In this document: positions 63,590-64,000 of the stretch, one piece after another | Numbering within the stretch: the first letter of the stretch is position 1 | How the letters are laid out: each line of letters starts with the position of its first letter | Source of the DNA: Candidatus Leptovillus gracilis | GTDB taxonomy: Bacteria; Chloroflexota; Anaerolineae; Promineifilales; Promineifilaceae | Reading direction: 5' to 3' | NCBI GenBank assembly: GCA_016716065.1 | Contig: JADJXA010000027.1 | Coordinates: 62,001 to 126,000 of the forward strand | Length of the DNA stretch: 64,000 bases | Program-made: the position numbers and the translations under genes | The notes under the pieces: model-generated | Seen by the model: the letters and a program-made list of their open reading frames with translations, nothing else | What the model was told of the DNA's origin: nothing | Database searches by the model: none

Positions 63590-64000
63590 TTAGCGGTGAA
63601 TGGCCGGTAGATAGGCGTGGTAGATAATGTCGGTGACGGCCAGGGTGAGGGGGATGGCTGCCGGCAGCCCGGCCGTCTCGGCTGTGGCGCTGATGGTGAG
63701 AGAGCCGGTGTAAATGCCGGACGGCCGTGCCACACTCTCAATTGCCACCGTCACCACGCTGCGCTCTCCCGGCGTCAGCATCCCGCCGTCGGGGGCAAAG
63801 ACCGGGACCAGGTCTGTGCCCGCGTCGGCCTGAATGGTAAAGGTGATGGTCCGCGTGCCCACGTTGTCCACAACGATCTGGCGTGTGGTCGAAAACGGCT
63901 GCTGCGTCGGGGTGATGATGGCCGCCAACTGGCCGGGCCACACACTGGCGGCGGCAAAAGTTGGCACTTCGGCTTTGGGCATGTCGCGCAGAGCGGTCTC
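63590..64000 (-). CDS. C-terminal end of a secreted protein with YLPAIHR tail (5' end outside window)
   Basis: The minus-strand frame is open to the window edge, so the first ATG at 63982 is probably internal. The visible ~136 residues form an immunoglobulin-like domain (TRQIVVDNVGTRTITFTIQAD...LTPGERSVVTVAIESVARPSGIYTGSLTISA). They end TDIIYHAYLPAIHR and stop, another example of the tail found on several exported proteins here. The rest of the protein is unseen. Confidence 0.75.
   Translation of the reverse strand, partial: ETALRDMPKAEVPTFAAASVWPGQLAAIITPTQQPFSTTRQIVVDNVGTRTITFTIQADAGTDLVPVFAPDGGMLTPGERSVVTVAIESVARPSGIYTGSLTISATAETAGLPAAIPLTLAVTDIIYHAYLPAIHR

Larger units (their letters stand above)
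1433..63728. repeat. Highly iterated palindrome ACGGCCGT across the window
   Basis: About 125 copies (hand count, error of a few) between 1433 and 63721, on average one per ~0.5 kb, most with the extended form AACGGCCGTT. They occur in all reading frames: Thr-Ala-Val, Asn/Asp-Gly-Arg or Glu-Arg-Pro. They also occur in intergenic DNA (14.0-14.2 kb, 13.27, 24.40, 24.95, 42.22 kb). With ~60% GC about two would be expected. None lies in 9037-13273 or 35949-41928. Confidence 0.95.

Noticed and set aside
1..64000. tRNA or rRNA genes
   Set aside because: I looked for T-loop GGTTCGA-type boxes with acceptor stems and for rRNA signatures and found none that could be supported.

Overview
This 64 kb window looks like a chromosomal segment from a Chloroflexota bacterium, probably an Anaerolineae-type lineage. 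This is inferred from the high-GC coding style, the many large secreted repeat proteins, and the recurrent Y-L-P-L-[IV]-x-[KR] tail on exported proteins. No rRNA or tRNA gene is present, so the placement is not proven. The most striking property is an 8-bp palindrome, ACGGCCGT (usually AACGGCCGTT). I count about 125 copies by eye, in every reading frame and in intergenic DNA, where about two would be expected by chance. Two stretches lack it, 9.04-13.27 kb and 35.95-41.93 kb. Both carry restriction-modification, recombinase or effector-type genes.

Layout. 0-8.9 kb: a same-strand run of exported proteins (SdrD/B-like adhesin, beta-helix protein, small secreted protein, subtilase). 8.9-13.1 kb: a two-gene restriction-modification system. 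13.3-18.4 kb: AlkD-like glycosylase, membrane protein, XRE/DUF805 regulator, ECF sigma and anti-sigma pair, and a conserved pair of unknown function. 18.6-28.4 kb: a giant six-module secreted protein, carA split by a frameshift at heptamer repeats, a rhodanese and a second subtilase. 28.6-32.8 kb: pnp, rpsO and an SGNH-like lipoprotein. 33-35.3 kb: a TetR, metallo-beta-lactamase-fold and SDR operon. 35.4-41.7 kb: MarR with an ABC-2 exporter whose permease is frameshifted, a serine-recombinase cassette, an orphan RHS tip carrying an M23 peptidase, and a propeller lipoprotein. 42.4-49.6 kb: a heterodimeric ABC exporter, a chimeric esterase and a DUF6345-type secreted protein. 49.8-54.6 kb: a methyltransferase, then a histidine kinase/response regulator pair divergent from an ABC-2 exporter. 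54.6-58.8 kb: a MITE, an HsdR remnant, a cobalamin riboswitch with terminator, and btuFCD. 58.8-64 kb: a D-2-hydroxyacid dehydrogenase, a small conserved protein, further MITEs, a J-domain protein and the 3' end of another secreted protein.

Functional units. The clearest regulated unit is the B12 importer: promoter, cobalamin aptamer, intrinsic terminator, then btuF-btuC-btuD. MarR and TetR each sit behind a promoter that carries an inverted-repeat operator candidate. DNA rearrangement is evident throughout: MITE-like elements (one with a 10-bp target duplication), a hairpin repeat lying just upstream of start codons, several gene remnants, and an esterase whose first codons come from an 83-bp duplicate of btuD that ends exactly at an ACGGCCGT site.
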